From the NCBI GenBank assembly GCA_944358685.1, contig CALVRQ010000095.1:1-5065 (forward strand): a DNA stretch of 5,065 nucleotides, in the 5' to 3' direction. Both the position numbers and the translations under genes were made by a program. Under the pieces are notes generated by a model that saw nothing but the letters and a program-made list of their open reading frames with translations, ran no database searches and was not told where the DNA came from. Shown in pieces: positions 1-5,065 of this stretch (position 1 is its first letter; each line of letters begins with the position of its first letter). The stretch is from an uncultured Bacilli bacterium. GTDB taxonomy: Bacteria > Bacillota_I > Bacilli_A > RF39 > UBA660.

Positions 1-76
1 CATTACATTCACTCACACATAAAAGCCCATAATTATCTCCTATCTCACATGATTTGCACCCATATTTATCATTCAA
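1..76 (-). CDS. Partial cysteine-rich small protein, TTG start (runs off left edge)
   Basis: The minus strand has an open frame of 25 codons from a TTG at 76-74 to the window edge. The residues seen are (M)NDKYGCKSCEIGDNYGLL followed by CVSECN. A very good Shine-Dalgarno sequence, AAGAGGTGG (minus strand, 91-83), lies 6 nt before the TTG. The upstream in-frame stop is at 106-104 and no ATG or GTG lies between, so TTG is the only sensible start. Four cysteines occur in 25 residues, as CxxC and CxxxC pairs, which suggests a metal-binding (zinc-ribbon-like) site or disulfides, but I do not recognise the family. It diverges from pth and its upstream region overlaps the pth promoter. The evidence is the ribosome site plus an open frame; the frame alone is too short to prove coding. 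Confidence 0.55.
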   Translation of the reverse strand, partial: MNDKYGCKSCEIGDNYGLLCVSECN

Positions 77-100
77 ATAAATCCACCTCTTTTCTAAAGT

Positions 101-129
101 ATTCTATTCATAAATAATTAAAATGACCA
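101..129 (-). promoter_or_regulatory. Possible minus-strand promoter for the cysteine-rich gene
   Basis: On the minus strand a TAGAAT -10 (106-101, 5 of 6 to consensus) lies 17 bp downstream of TGGTCA (129-124, 4 of 6 to TTGACA). Transcription would start near position 94, just upstream of the Shine-Dalgarno site at 91-83. The -35 element overlaps the -35 of the divergent pth promoter, so polymerase could occupy only one at a time. The -35 match is weak. Confidence 0.35.
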
Positions 130-152
130 TATATTTTAAAATATGGTATAAT
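123..152 (+). promoter_or_regulatory. Promoter of the pth-mfd operon (extended -10)
   Basis: A perfect TATAAT (147-152) is preceded by the extended -10 TGG at 144-146. ATGACC at 123-128 matches 4 of 6 bases of TTGACA with an 18 bp spacer. The expected start of transcription is about 159, giving a leader of about 20 nt before the pth ATG at 180. This also rules out translation of pth from the in-frame ATG at 123, which lies in the -35 element and would not be in the mRNA. Confidence 0.75.
126..147. repeat. Inverted repeat ACCATAT-N8-ATATGGT between -35 and -10 of the pth promoter
   Basis: Perfect 7-bp arms ACCATAT (126-132) and ATATGGT (141-147) flank an 8 nt AT-rich centre. Nested inside is a 14-bp perfect palindrome ATATTTTAAAATAT (131-144). 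The arms almost exactly fill the spacer of the pth promoter and overlap the possible divergent -35. The position is right for a dimeric repressor operator, but AT-rich palindromes arise easily by chance and no regulator is identified. Confidence 0.45.
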
Positions 153-179
153 ATTATCGTAAAAAAGAAGGTGACTTAC

Positions 180-752
180 ATGAAATTAATAGTTGGACTA
201 GGTAATCCTGGCAAAGAATACGAAAACACAAGACATAATGCCGGTTTTAAATTCATAGATAAATTTGCTAAAAGTCAAAACCTAGAATTTAATAAAGAAA
301 AATTCAATGGTTTATACACTGAATTTAATTATCAAAATGAAAAGATAATTTTATTAAAACCTCAAAAATATATGAACTTATCTGGAGAAGTTGTCATAAA
401 GTTCAAGGATTTTTACAAAATAAACTTAGAAAATATTTTAATAATATGTGATGACTTAGATACTGAGTTAGGTAAAATAAAAATTAAATATAAAGGGTCA
501 TCAGGGGGCCATAATGGACTTAAAAATATTGAAAATCACCTTCATTCAAACGAATATAAAAGAATAAAAATAGGCATTTCTAATAATAAAGATAAAGATA
601 GAATTGATTATGTCATCGGTAAAATGCCTAAAGATGAATTAGATATATTAGAAAAAGTAACCGATAATGCTTCGCAAATACTTAATGATTATCTAAATCT
701 AACTTTCGATAACCTAATGAATAAATACAATAGCAAGGAAGTGATAAAATGA
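180..752 (+). CDS. pth: Peptidyl-tRNA hydrolase (Pth)
   Basis: A cytosolic enzyme that cleaves the ester bond between peptide and tRNA in peptidyl-tRNAs released prematurely from ribosomes, recycling the tRNA. The 190-aa product has the usual length and starts with the family signature MKLIVGLGNPGKEYENTRHN. Conserved residues are visible: N9, catalytic H19, N66 in MNLSG, D91 in the DDLD segment, and the SGGHNGL loop at about 108-114 with H111 and N112. By family alignment from memory these correspond to E. coli N10, H20, N68, D93, H113 and N114. The start at 180 is chosen because AAGGTGA (168-174) lies 5 nt upstream, the family N-terminus begins there, and the in-frame ATG at 123 lies in the promoter. 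The 3' end overlaps mfd by 4 nt (ATGA). It is the first gene of the operon. In Bacillus the orthologue is called spoVC. Confidence 0.97.
   Translation: MKLIVGLGNPGKEYENTRHNAGFKFIDKFAKSQNLEFNKEKFNGLYTEFNYQNEKIILLKPQKYMNLSGEVVIKFKDFYKINLENILIICDDLDTELGKIKIKYKGSSGGHNGLKNIENHLHSNEYKRIKIGISNNKDKDRIDYVIGKMPKDELDILEKVTDNASQILNDYLNLTFDNLMNKYNSKEVIK
735..752 (+). promoter_or_regulatory. mfd ribosome binding site and pth/mfd ATGA overlap
   Basis: AAGGAAG (735-741) inside the last codons of pth lies 7 nt before the mfd ATG at 749. The pth stop TGA (750-752) and the mfd start share the sequence ATGA. This arrangement is typical of translational coupling, with terminating ribosomes re-initiating on mfd. 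Confidence 0.8.
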
Positions 753-3700
753 CCTTCTTTGATAAAATATTTGATAAAGTACCAGCAGAAGAATTAATAG
801 GATTAAATAATGAATTAAAAAGTATTTATATTTATCAAAAATTTAAAAATACTAATAATTCGGTTATCTTAGTCACTTCAAATCTTCACGAAGCTGGATT
901 AATTTATAACTCACTTACCCACTATACTGACAAAGTATGGTTTTTTCCCATGGATGATTTTATAACGAGTGTTGCCATTGCTGTTTCTCCTGAATTTAAA
1001 ATTACTAGATTAGAAACCATGAACTCTGTTTTAAAAGAAGATAAAGCAATTATTATAACTAACCTTATGGGCTACTTAAGATATCTTCCTTCTAAAGAAA
1101 AATTTAAAGATAGTCAAATCCATTTAAAAAAAGGAGATTCCATCGAATTAGACTCGCTAATAGAAAAACTCTTTAACTTAGGTTATAAAAGAGAAACTAC
1201 TGTCAACATGACTGGAGAAATTGCTGTAAGAGGATATGTCATTGATATATTTCCAATAAATAGTGATAATCCAATAAGAATAGAATTTTGGGGTGATGAA
1301 ATAGATTCTATCAGAACATTCAACATTGAATCACAATTAACTATTTCCAAAATAGATGAAGTAACTATTTTTCCAAACACTGAAACATTATTAGAAAACT
1401 ATAAATTTGATTCCCAGCACCGTGAAATGCAACACGAAAAAAACATCACAAATATCACAGGTTATCTCAATAACCCAATAACGATTTATAATAATTATCA
1501 CACCCTACTCGTAAACTATAACCTTCTTCTAGAAGAAATCAAAAACTACAATTTAAGTATTGATTTAAATCCAAACACCAAATACATGTTTGATTTTGAA
1601 GAAGTTCAAGAAAAAAAAGCTATAATCTTTGAAGAATTCCATAATCAAAAGGCAAACACAAAAACAAAAATTTTCACCAAAGTTGATATTGAACCATTTC
1701 CAAAAGATAAAAAACAAATAAATGATAGATTAAATATCTATTTAAAAACAGGTAAACAAGTAATAATTTGCTTAGATAGCCGTTATCAAGTAAATAAATT
1801 AATTGAATTTTTGGAAAATAATGATTTAACATTCACAAATGAAAATGAATTATTTAAGGGTAAAATAAATTTAATTATTAAAAAAATAAACAGCGGTTTC
1901 ATAACCGATGACTATATCATTATCACAGAAAAAGAACTTTTTGGTAAAAAAGAAGAAAATGGTTATAAAACAAAATTCAAATATGGTACTAGAATTAAAG
2001 ACATCACTAAATTAGAAGTTGGTGACTATGTCGTTCACGGTATCCATGGTATCGGAAGATACGACGGCTTAAAAACAATAGTTAAAAATGGTCTAAAAAA
2101 AGATTATCTCACTATTACTTATAGAGATAATGATAAACTATATATTCCTGTAGAAAAACTAGATTTAATTACTAAATATTCATCAGGTGATGCTTCAGTT
2201 CCAAAACTAAATAAATTAGGTAGTCATGAATGGCAAAAAACTAAAGCTAGAGCTAGAAAAAAAGCCGAAGACATTGCCGAAGACCTACTTAAAATGTATG
2301 CTGTTAGAGAATCTAAAAAGGGATTTGCCTTTGATAAAGATGGAAAAGAACAAATAGAATTTGAAAAAGAATTTGATCACACCGAAACTAAAGATCAATT
2401 AAGAGTTACTGAAGAGATAAAAAAAGACATGCAGTCAGATAAACCAATGGATAGACTATTATGTGGTGATGTTGGATATGGAAAAACCGAAGTTGCCTTT
2501 AGAGCTATATTTAAAGCCATAATATCAGGTAAACAAGCAGCCATTCTCTGTCCAACTACTATTCTCTCTTCTCAGCACTTCCAAAATGCCATTGAACGTT
2601 TTAAATCATTCCCAGTTGATATTGCCTTATTAAATAGATTTGTCTCTCCAAAAGAAGTGAAAGAAACCTTAGAAAAATTAGAAAAAGGTCAAATAGATTT
2701 ATTAATAGGTACTCATAGAATCTTAAGTGATGATGTTAAATTCAAAGATTTAGGCCTACTTGTAATAGATGAAGAACAAAGATTTGGTGTTAAACATAAA
2801 GAAAAAATAAAAGAATATAAAAATAATGTTGATGTCTTAACCTTATCTGCAACCCCTATCCCAAGAACCTTACAAATGTCCATAGCTGGCATTAGAAGTT
2901 TATCACTAATAGAAACTCCGCCAGTTGATAGATACCCTATTCAAACTTATGTATTAGCTGAAAACAAACAAATAATTAAAGATGCCATCTATAAAGAATT
3001 AGCTAGAAATGGTCAAATATTTATTTTATATAATAAAGTTGCTAATATAGATATTGAACTAATGGAAATACAAAGCTTAGTTCCAGAAGCTAAAATTGGC
3101 GTTGCCCATGGTCAAATGAATAAAAATGACCTTGAACAAGTAATGATGGACTTCACCAATAAAAAATATGATATCTTGCTTTGTACAACCATTATAGAAA
3201 CAGGTATTGATATTGAGTCTGCCAACACTCTAATAGTAATTGATGCTGACCACTTTGGTTTATCACAATTATATCAAATCAGAGGAAGAATCGGCAGAAG
3301 TAATAAAATAGCATATTGCTACTTAATGTATGCCCCAAATAAAGTTCTATCAGAAGTCGCAACAAAAAGACTAAAAGTCATCAAAGACTTCACTGAATTA
3401 GGTAGCGGTTTTGCTATAGCCATGCGAGACTTATCAATAAGAGGAGCTGGCGATATTTTAGGTAGTGAGCAAGCCGGTTTCATTGATAGTATAGGTATTG
3501 AACTATTTATGCAAATGTTAAACGAAGAAATAGCTAAACTAAAAGGAGAAACACCAAAAGAAGAAGAAACCAAAGATACCCCACCACTAATCGACGTTGA
3601 AACATCTATAAATGATAGCTTCGTTAGTGATGAAGATTTAAAAATCGAAATTCATAAAAAGATATGTAGTATTGATTCTTATGAATCATTAAATGAAATT

Positions 3701-4033
3701 AAAAATGAATTAGAAGATAGATTTGGAAAATTATCAGAAGATTTAATCATATATATGCACGAAGAACTATTTGAAAAACAAGCTAAAGAATTAAATATAA
3801 ATCATATTAAACAAACTAAAAACTCAGTAGAAATAACATTAGATAAAGATTTAACCAATAAAATAGATGGCGAAACACTATTTTTCGAAACATCTAACTT
3901 ATCTAGAATGTTTAGATTTAGTATGAAATTTGATAGATTAACTATAATATTAGATACGATTAAATTAGATAAACATTTTATTTATTACCTATTAGATTTA
4001 TTAAAAATAATAAAAAAGTCAATAAAACAATAA
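749..4033 (+). CDS. mfd: Transcription-repair coupling factor Mfd
   Basis: An ATP-driven DNA translocase that pushes RNA polymerase stalled at lesions off DNA and recruits UvrA for nucleotide excision repair. In this 1094-aa product the UvrB-like N-terminus (about 1-270) has a degenerate nucleotide-binding site. It contains VRGYVIDIFP, with R161, R177 and W181 at positions that in E. coli (recalled R165, R181, F185) contact UvrA. The CarD-like polymerase-interaction domain starts near 420 (VGDYVVHGIHGIGRYDGL). The translocase core has Walker A GDVGYGKT (573-580, K579), motif II DEEQ (674-677), motif III SATPIPRT (700-707), motif V TTIIETGID (813-821) and motif VI QIRGRIGRS (843-851). The segment after it includes IRGAGDILGSEQAG, part of the translocation-in-repair region. 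An acidic/proline linker near 933-946 leads to the C-terminal TRCF domain (about 947-1090). It is 50-80 residues shorter than E. coli and Bacillus Mfd, with all key motifs intact. It is co-transcribed with pth. Confidence 0.98.
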   Translation: MTFFDKIFDKVPAEELIGLNNELKSIYIYQKFKNTNNSVILVTSNLHEAGLIYNSLTHYTDKVWFFPMDDFITSVAIAVSPEFKITRLETMNSVLKEDKAIIITNLMGYLRYLPSKEKFKDSQIHLKKGDSIELDSLIEKLFNLGYKRETTVNMTGEIAVRGYVIDIFPINSDNPIRIEFWGDEIDSIRTFNIESQLTISKIDEVTIFPNTETLLENYKFDSQHREMQHEKNITNITGYLNNPITIYNNYHTLLVNYNLLLEEIKNYNLSIDLNPNTKYMFDFEEVQEKKAIIFEEFHNQKANTKTKIFTKVDIEPFPKDKKQINDRLNIYLKTGKQVIICLDSRYQVNKLIEFLENNDLTFTNENELFKGKINLIIKKINSGFITDDYIIITEKELFGKKEENGYKTKFKYGTRIKDITKLEVGDYVVHGIHGIGRYDGLKTIVKNGLKKDYLTITYRDNDKLYIPVEKLDLITKYSSGDASVPKLNKLGSHEWQKTKARARKKAEDIAEDLLKMYAVRESKKGFAFDKDGKEQIEFEKEFDHTETKDQLRVTEEIKKDMQSDKPMDRLLCGDVGYGKTEVAFRAIFKAIISGKQAAILCPTTILSSQHFQNAIERFKSFPVDIALLNRFVSPKEVKETLEKLEKGQIDLLIGTHRILSDDVKFKDLGLLVIDEEQRFGVKHKEKIKEYKNNVDVLTLSATPIPRTLQMSIAGIRSLSLIETPPVDRYPIQTYVLAENKQIIKDAIYKELARNGQIFILYNKVANIDIELMEIQSLVPEAKIGVAHGQMNKNDLEQVMMDFTNKKYDILLCTTIIETGIDIESANTLIVIDADHFGLSQLYQIRGRIGRSNKIAYCYLMYAPNKVLSEVATKRLKVIKDFTELGSGFAIAMRDLSIRGAGDILGSEQAGFIDSIGIELFMQMLNEEIAKLKGETPKEEETKDTPPLIDVETSINDSFVSDEDLKIEIHKKICSIDSYESLNEIKNELEDRFGKLSEDLIIYMHEELFEKQAKELNINHIKQTKNSVEITLDKDLTNKIDGETLFFETSNLSRMFRFSMKFDRLTIILDTIKLDKHFIYYLLDLLKIIKKSIKQ

Positions 4034-4034
4034 T

Positions 4035-4063
4035 TTGACAAAAGGTAATAAAATTGCTAATAT
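4035..4063 (+). promoter_or_regulatory. Strong promoter directly after mfd, for the 93-aa gene
   Basis: A perfect TTGACA -35 (4035-4040) starts one base after the mfd stop codon. It is followed by an exact 17 bp spacer and TAATAT (4058-4063, 4 of 6), preceded by the extended -10 TGC (4055-4057). The start of transcription should be near 4070. A small inverted repeat TGCTA-N5-TAGCA (4055-4069) covers the -10 and could be an operator or chance. No terminator is visible between mfd and the next gene, so read-through from the operon may add to expression. Confidence 0.75.
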
Positions 4064-4092
4064 ATAGCACAAAAAGAAAGAGGGGGTAAATT

Positions 4093-4374
4093 ATGAAAGC
4101 ACAATACTCCAAATATTCAAATATTAATCTTAATAGATTTCGTGAAGCAAAGCTTGAAAAATATCAATTAAGAAAAAACATAAAATTAGTTACTAATGAT
4201 ATTAAAGTAGCCCTAATAACTACACCAACAGCTTTATTAATAGGCTTACCAATGGACCAAACAACATTATTACCAAATTGTTTATATGTTATAAGTGGCT
4301 GTTCATTAGTTTATGCTGCAACTAATCTGTATCTACATAAAAAAGAAAAACAAAAAAGGTTCACCCTAAGGTGA
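4093..4374 (+). CDS. Orphan 93-aa protein with two predicted membrane segments
   Basis: I do not recognise this family. The protein has a polar, Lys/Arg-rich N-terminus (about 1-36), then two hydrophobic stretches: roughly 38-54 (KVALITTPTALLIGLPM) and 62-81 (NCLYVISGCSLVYAATNLYL). It ends in a very basic tail (HKKEKQKRF). This suggests a small hairpin in the membrane with both ends in the cytoplasm by the positive-inside rule. A strong Shine-Dalgarno site, AGGGGG (4081-4086), lies 6 nt before the ATG, and a near-consensus promoter precedes it. Its last codons and TGA stop lie inside a terminator hairpin. It converges with the XRE gene. Promoter, ribosome site and terminator make it a convincing gene. 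A function such as toxin, immunity or membrane adaptor cannot be assigned. Confidence 0.8.
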   Translation: MKAQYSKYSNINLNRFREAKLEKYQLRKNIKLVTNDIKVALITTPTALLIGLPMDQTTLLPNCLYVISGCSLVYAATNLYLHKKEKQKRFTLR

Positions 4375-4381
4375 GCTTTTT
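4354..4381. terminator. Bidirectional intrinsic terminator overlapping the 93-aa gene
   Basis: The arms 4354-4365 and 4370-4381 pair over 12 bp, including two G-U wobbles in the plus-strand RNA, around a CTAA loop (4366-4369). The core is TCACC/GGTGA. On the plus strand the 3' arm ends in five T (4377-4381). On the minus strand the A run at 4352-4357 becomes six T. It can therefore end both the 93-aa transcript and the XRE transcript, whose stop codon lies 5 bases away. The 93-aa stop codon (4372-4374) is inside the 3' arm. Confidence 0.8.
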
Positions 4382-4386
4382 AAATG

Positions 4387-4629
4387 CTATTTTCTTTTAT
4401 TAACTAACTTATCAATAGGTACTTCTAAAACAACACTAATTCTATATAAAGTAGGAACACTTATACCTTGATTAACTTTACTGCTCTCAAGTCCACCAAT
4501 AACAGAAGTTGAAACACCAACCTTCTCAGCTAATTTCTCTTGTGTCATCTTCTCTTTTTCTAAACTATATAATCTTCTATAATAACTACCATTTTTACCA
4601 ATCGTATCAAACAAATCATTATCCGACAT
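4387..4629 (-). CDS. Small XRE/Cro-C1-type HTH transcriptional regulator
   Basis: An 80-aa, single-domain DNA-binding protein. Residues about 16-76 form the five-helix HTH_3-type fold. YYRRLYSLEKEK is helix 1, MTQEKLAEKVGVS (28-40) is helix 2 and turn, and TSVIGGLESSK (41-51) is the recognition helix. ISVPTLYRISVVLEVPIDKLV (56-76) gives helices 4 and 5 with the usual hydrophobic pattern. There is no ligand-binding or peptidase domain. The start at 4629 is supported by GGGG (minus strand, 4640-4637), 7 nt upstream. It converges with the 93-aa gene, shares its terminator, and diverges from the surface-protein gene. Two palindromes in its upstream region are candidate operators, suggesting autoregulation and control of the divergent gene, which is inference. 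Such proteins also serve as phage repressors or antitoxins, and the sequence alone cannot decide. Confidence 0.9.
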   Translation of the reverse strand: MSDNDLFDTIGKNGSYYRRLYSLEKEKMTQEKLAEKVGVSTSVIGGLESSKVNQGISVPTLYRISVVLEVPIDKLVNKRK

Positions 4630-4657
4630 ATAATTACCCCATATCTTATTCTTTCTA

Positions 4658-4670
4658 AGATAAATTATCT
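4658..4670. repeat. Palindrome AGATAAATTATCT, candidate operator 1
   Basis: A perfect 13-bp palindrome (6-1-6) lies 29-41 bp upstream of the XRE start codon. It contains the pattern GATA-N3-TATC (4659-4669), repeated at 4705-4715. A TATATT (minus strand, 4680-4675) just upstream could be the -10 of the XRE gene, placing this site over its transcription start, although no good -35 accompanies it. Confidence 0.5.
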
Positions 4671-4704
4671 CATTAATATAAAAAGTAAACTATTAACAGA
4701 AAAA

Positions 4705-4715
4705 GATAAAATATC
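4705..4715. repeat. Palindromic GATA-N3-TATC, candidate operator 2
   Basis: GATAAAATATC has the same outer arms and spacing as the site at 4659-4669, with its centre 46 bp away. It lies upstream of TATA-like sequence at 4724-4731 that could belong to the promoter of the plus-strand gene at 4766. Two copies of one pattern in a 136-bp divergent region suggest regulator binding. Confidence 0.45.
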
Positions 4716-4723
4716 ATTGTCAG

Positions 4724-4756
4724 TATATAAAAAAAGAATAAGAAAAATGCTAATAT
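4724..4756 (+). promoter_or_regulatory. Weak promoter candidates for the surface-protein gene
   Basis: Two -10-like elements are present and neither has a -35 at proper spacing: TATAAA (4726-4731, 5 of 6) and TAATAT (4751-4756, 4 of 6) preceded by an extended -10 TGC (4748-4750). Use of the second would start RNA about 3-5 nt before the ATG at 4766, an almost leaderless message, or would favour the ATG at 4778. I cannot choose between them. Confidence 0.3.
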
Positions 4757-4765
4757 TAAACTAGG

Positions 4766-5065
4766 ATGAATAAGCAAATGAAAGAAAAAATGAAGAAATT
4801 TATATTAGGATATTTACCAGGATTTATAACAGGAATAATAGTATGTGGGACAGTAAGTGTAATAGCCGCGACATATTTTCCAAGTAATCAAACGACATAT
4901 GATAATAGTAATAGTGGTATGAGTTCAACTAATGTCCAAGGAGCAATCGATGAACTATATAATACATGTACAGCAAAACCACCTGCAACAGACACAATAA
5001 CAGATTTATTACCATCAAATGCAGATGAATTATATGAAGATGAGCACGGAGATATTAGATATTAT
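4766..5065 (+). CDS. Membrane-anchored/exported surface protein, N-terminal part (runs off right edge)
   Basis: The first 100 codons are open to the window end. Residues 1-11 are basic (MNKQMKEKMKK) and about 12-36 are hydrophobic (FILGYLPGFITGIIVCGTVS, then VIAAT), a signal peptide or signal anchor without a proper lipobox. The rest is polar and would lie outside the cell. MSSTNVQGAIDELY (about 52-65) resembles the TNVQ-AIDELY motif seen in phage tail-fibre proteins and, as I recall, in surface proteins of uncultured gut Firmicutes. It is followed by a Pro/Thr linker (AKPPATDTITD) and LPSNADELYEDEHGDIRYY, which I expect to lead into a larger extracellular domain. The start is uncertain: the upstream in-frame stop is at 4757-4759, and an AGG abuts the ATG at 4766. 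The ATG at 4778 would have AGGA 11 nt upstream. It diverges from the XRE gene. Confidence 0.8.
   Translation, partial: MNKQMKEKMKKFILGYLPGFITGIIVCGTVSVIAATYFPSNQTTYDNSNSGMSSTNVQGAIDELYNTCTAKPPATDTITDLLPSNADELYEDEHGDIRYY

Noticed and set aside
123..179. N-terminal extension of Pth from the in-frame ATG at 123 (19 extra residues).
   Set aside because: The ATG lies in the -35 of the promoter, upstream of the expected transcript start, has no ribosome site, and the extension matches nothing in the Pth family, which begins with the MKLIVGLGNPG-type sequence.
1183..1380. Minus-strand open frame of 65 codons inside mfd.
   Set aside because: It is a shadow of the mfd reading frame within a conserved UvrB-like segment, and I see no sign that it is a separate gene.
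3319..3573. Minus-strand open frame of 84 codons inside mfd.
   Set aside because: It lies opposite the conserved post-motif-VI region of Mfd, so its openness is explained by the mfd codons, and it has no independent support.
4055..4063. Nonamer TGCTAATAT shared by the -10 regions at 4055-4063 and 4748-4756, considered as a shared operator.
   Set aside because: The same nonamer also occurs at 3040-3048 inside mfd coding sequence, so it is easily explained by AT-rich composition and extended -10 similarity.
4093..4629. Toxin-antitoxin pair made of the 93-aa membrane protein and the XRE protein.
   Set aside because: The genes converge and have separate promoters, whereas such pairs normally form one operon. 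The proteins show no recognisable toxin family features. It is possible but unsupported.
1..5065. Mycoplasma-type code with TGA as tryptophan, suggested by the AT-rich sequence.
   Set aside because: The conserved tryptophans in Mfd (for example in FPMDD-, FWGD- and HEWQ-type contexts) use TGG, and TGA ends both pth and the 93-aa gene at sensible lengths.
1..5065. tRNA, rRNA, CRISPR array, insertion sequence or attachment site.
   Set aside because: No cloverleaf-like segments, regularly spaced repeats, transposase motifs or long terminal repeats were seen. No stretch over 300 bases lacks a gene.

Overview
The window is a low-GC (roughly 30% by eye), gene-dense bacterial chromosome segment that looks like a Firmicutes/Bacilli-type organism. 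Shine-Dalgarno sites are clear, promoters are sigma-A-like, and pth is directly followed by mfd, an order shared with Bacillus (where spoVC is pth). The Mfd carries the DEEQ form of motif II that I associate with Firmicutes. Tryptophan is encoded by TGG and TGA is used as a stop (ends of pth and of the 93-aa gene), so the standard bacterial code applies and a Mycoplasma-type code is unlikely. The surface-protein fragment at the right edge resembles proteins I recall from uncultured gut Firmicutes (RF39-like lineages). That taxonomic placement is inference.

Layout. (1) 1-179: the start of a cysteine-rich small protein on the minus strand, cut by the left edge, and a divergent promoter region carrying an inverted repeat. 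(2) 180-4033: a two-gene housekeeping operon, pth (peptidyl-tRNA hydrolase) and mfd (transcription-repair coupling factor), overlapping by ATGA. (3) 4035-4374: a near-consensus promoter immediately after the mfd stop drives an orphan 93-aa protein with two predicted membrane segments. (4) 4354-4381: a hairpin with A and T tracts that overlaps the end of the 93-aa gene and can act as a terminator for both converging genes. (5) 4387-4629, minus strand: a small XRE-family HTH regulator. (6) 4630-4765: a divergent intergenic region with two GATA-N3-TATC palindromes, candidate operators. (7) 4766 to the end: the N-terminal 100 residues of a membrane-anchored or exported surface protein with a tail-fibre-like motif, cut by the right edge.

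How it fits together. Pth recycles peptidyl-tRNA dropped from ribosomes and Mfd removes RNA polymerase stalled at DNA lesions and recruits UvrA, so the operon couples two stalled-machinery rescue functions. To the right the content changes to accessory genes: a membrane orphan, a regulator and a surface protein. The regulator and surface-protein genes diverge from a shared upstream region, so local control of one by the other is plausible but unproven. I do not see a clearly new biological system. The most interesting parts are the regulator/operator/surface-protein edge and the embedded bidirectional terminator.
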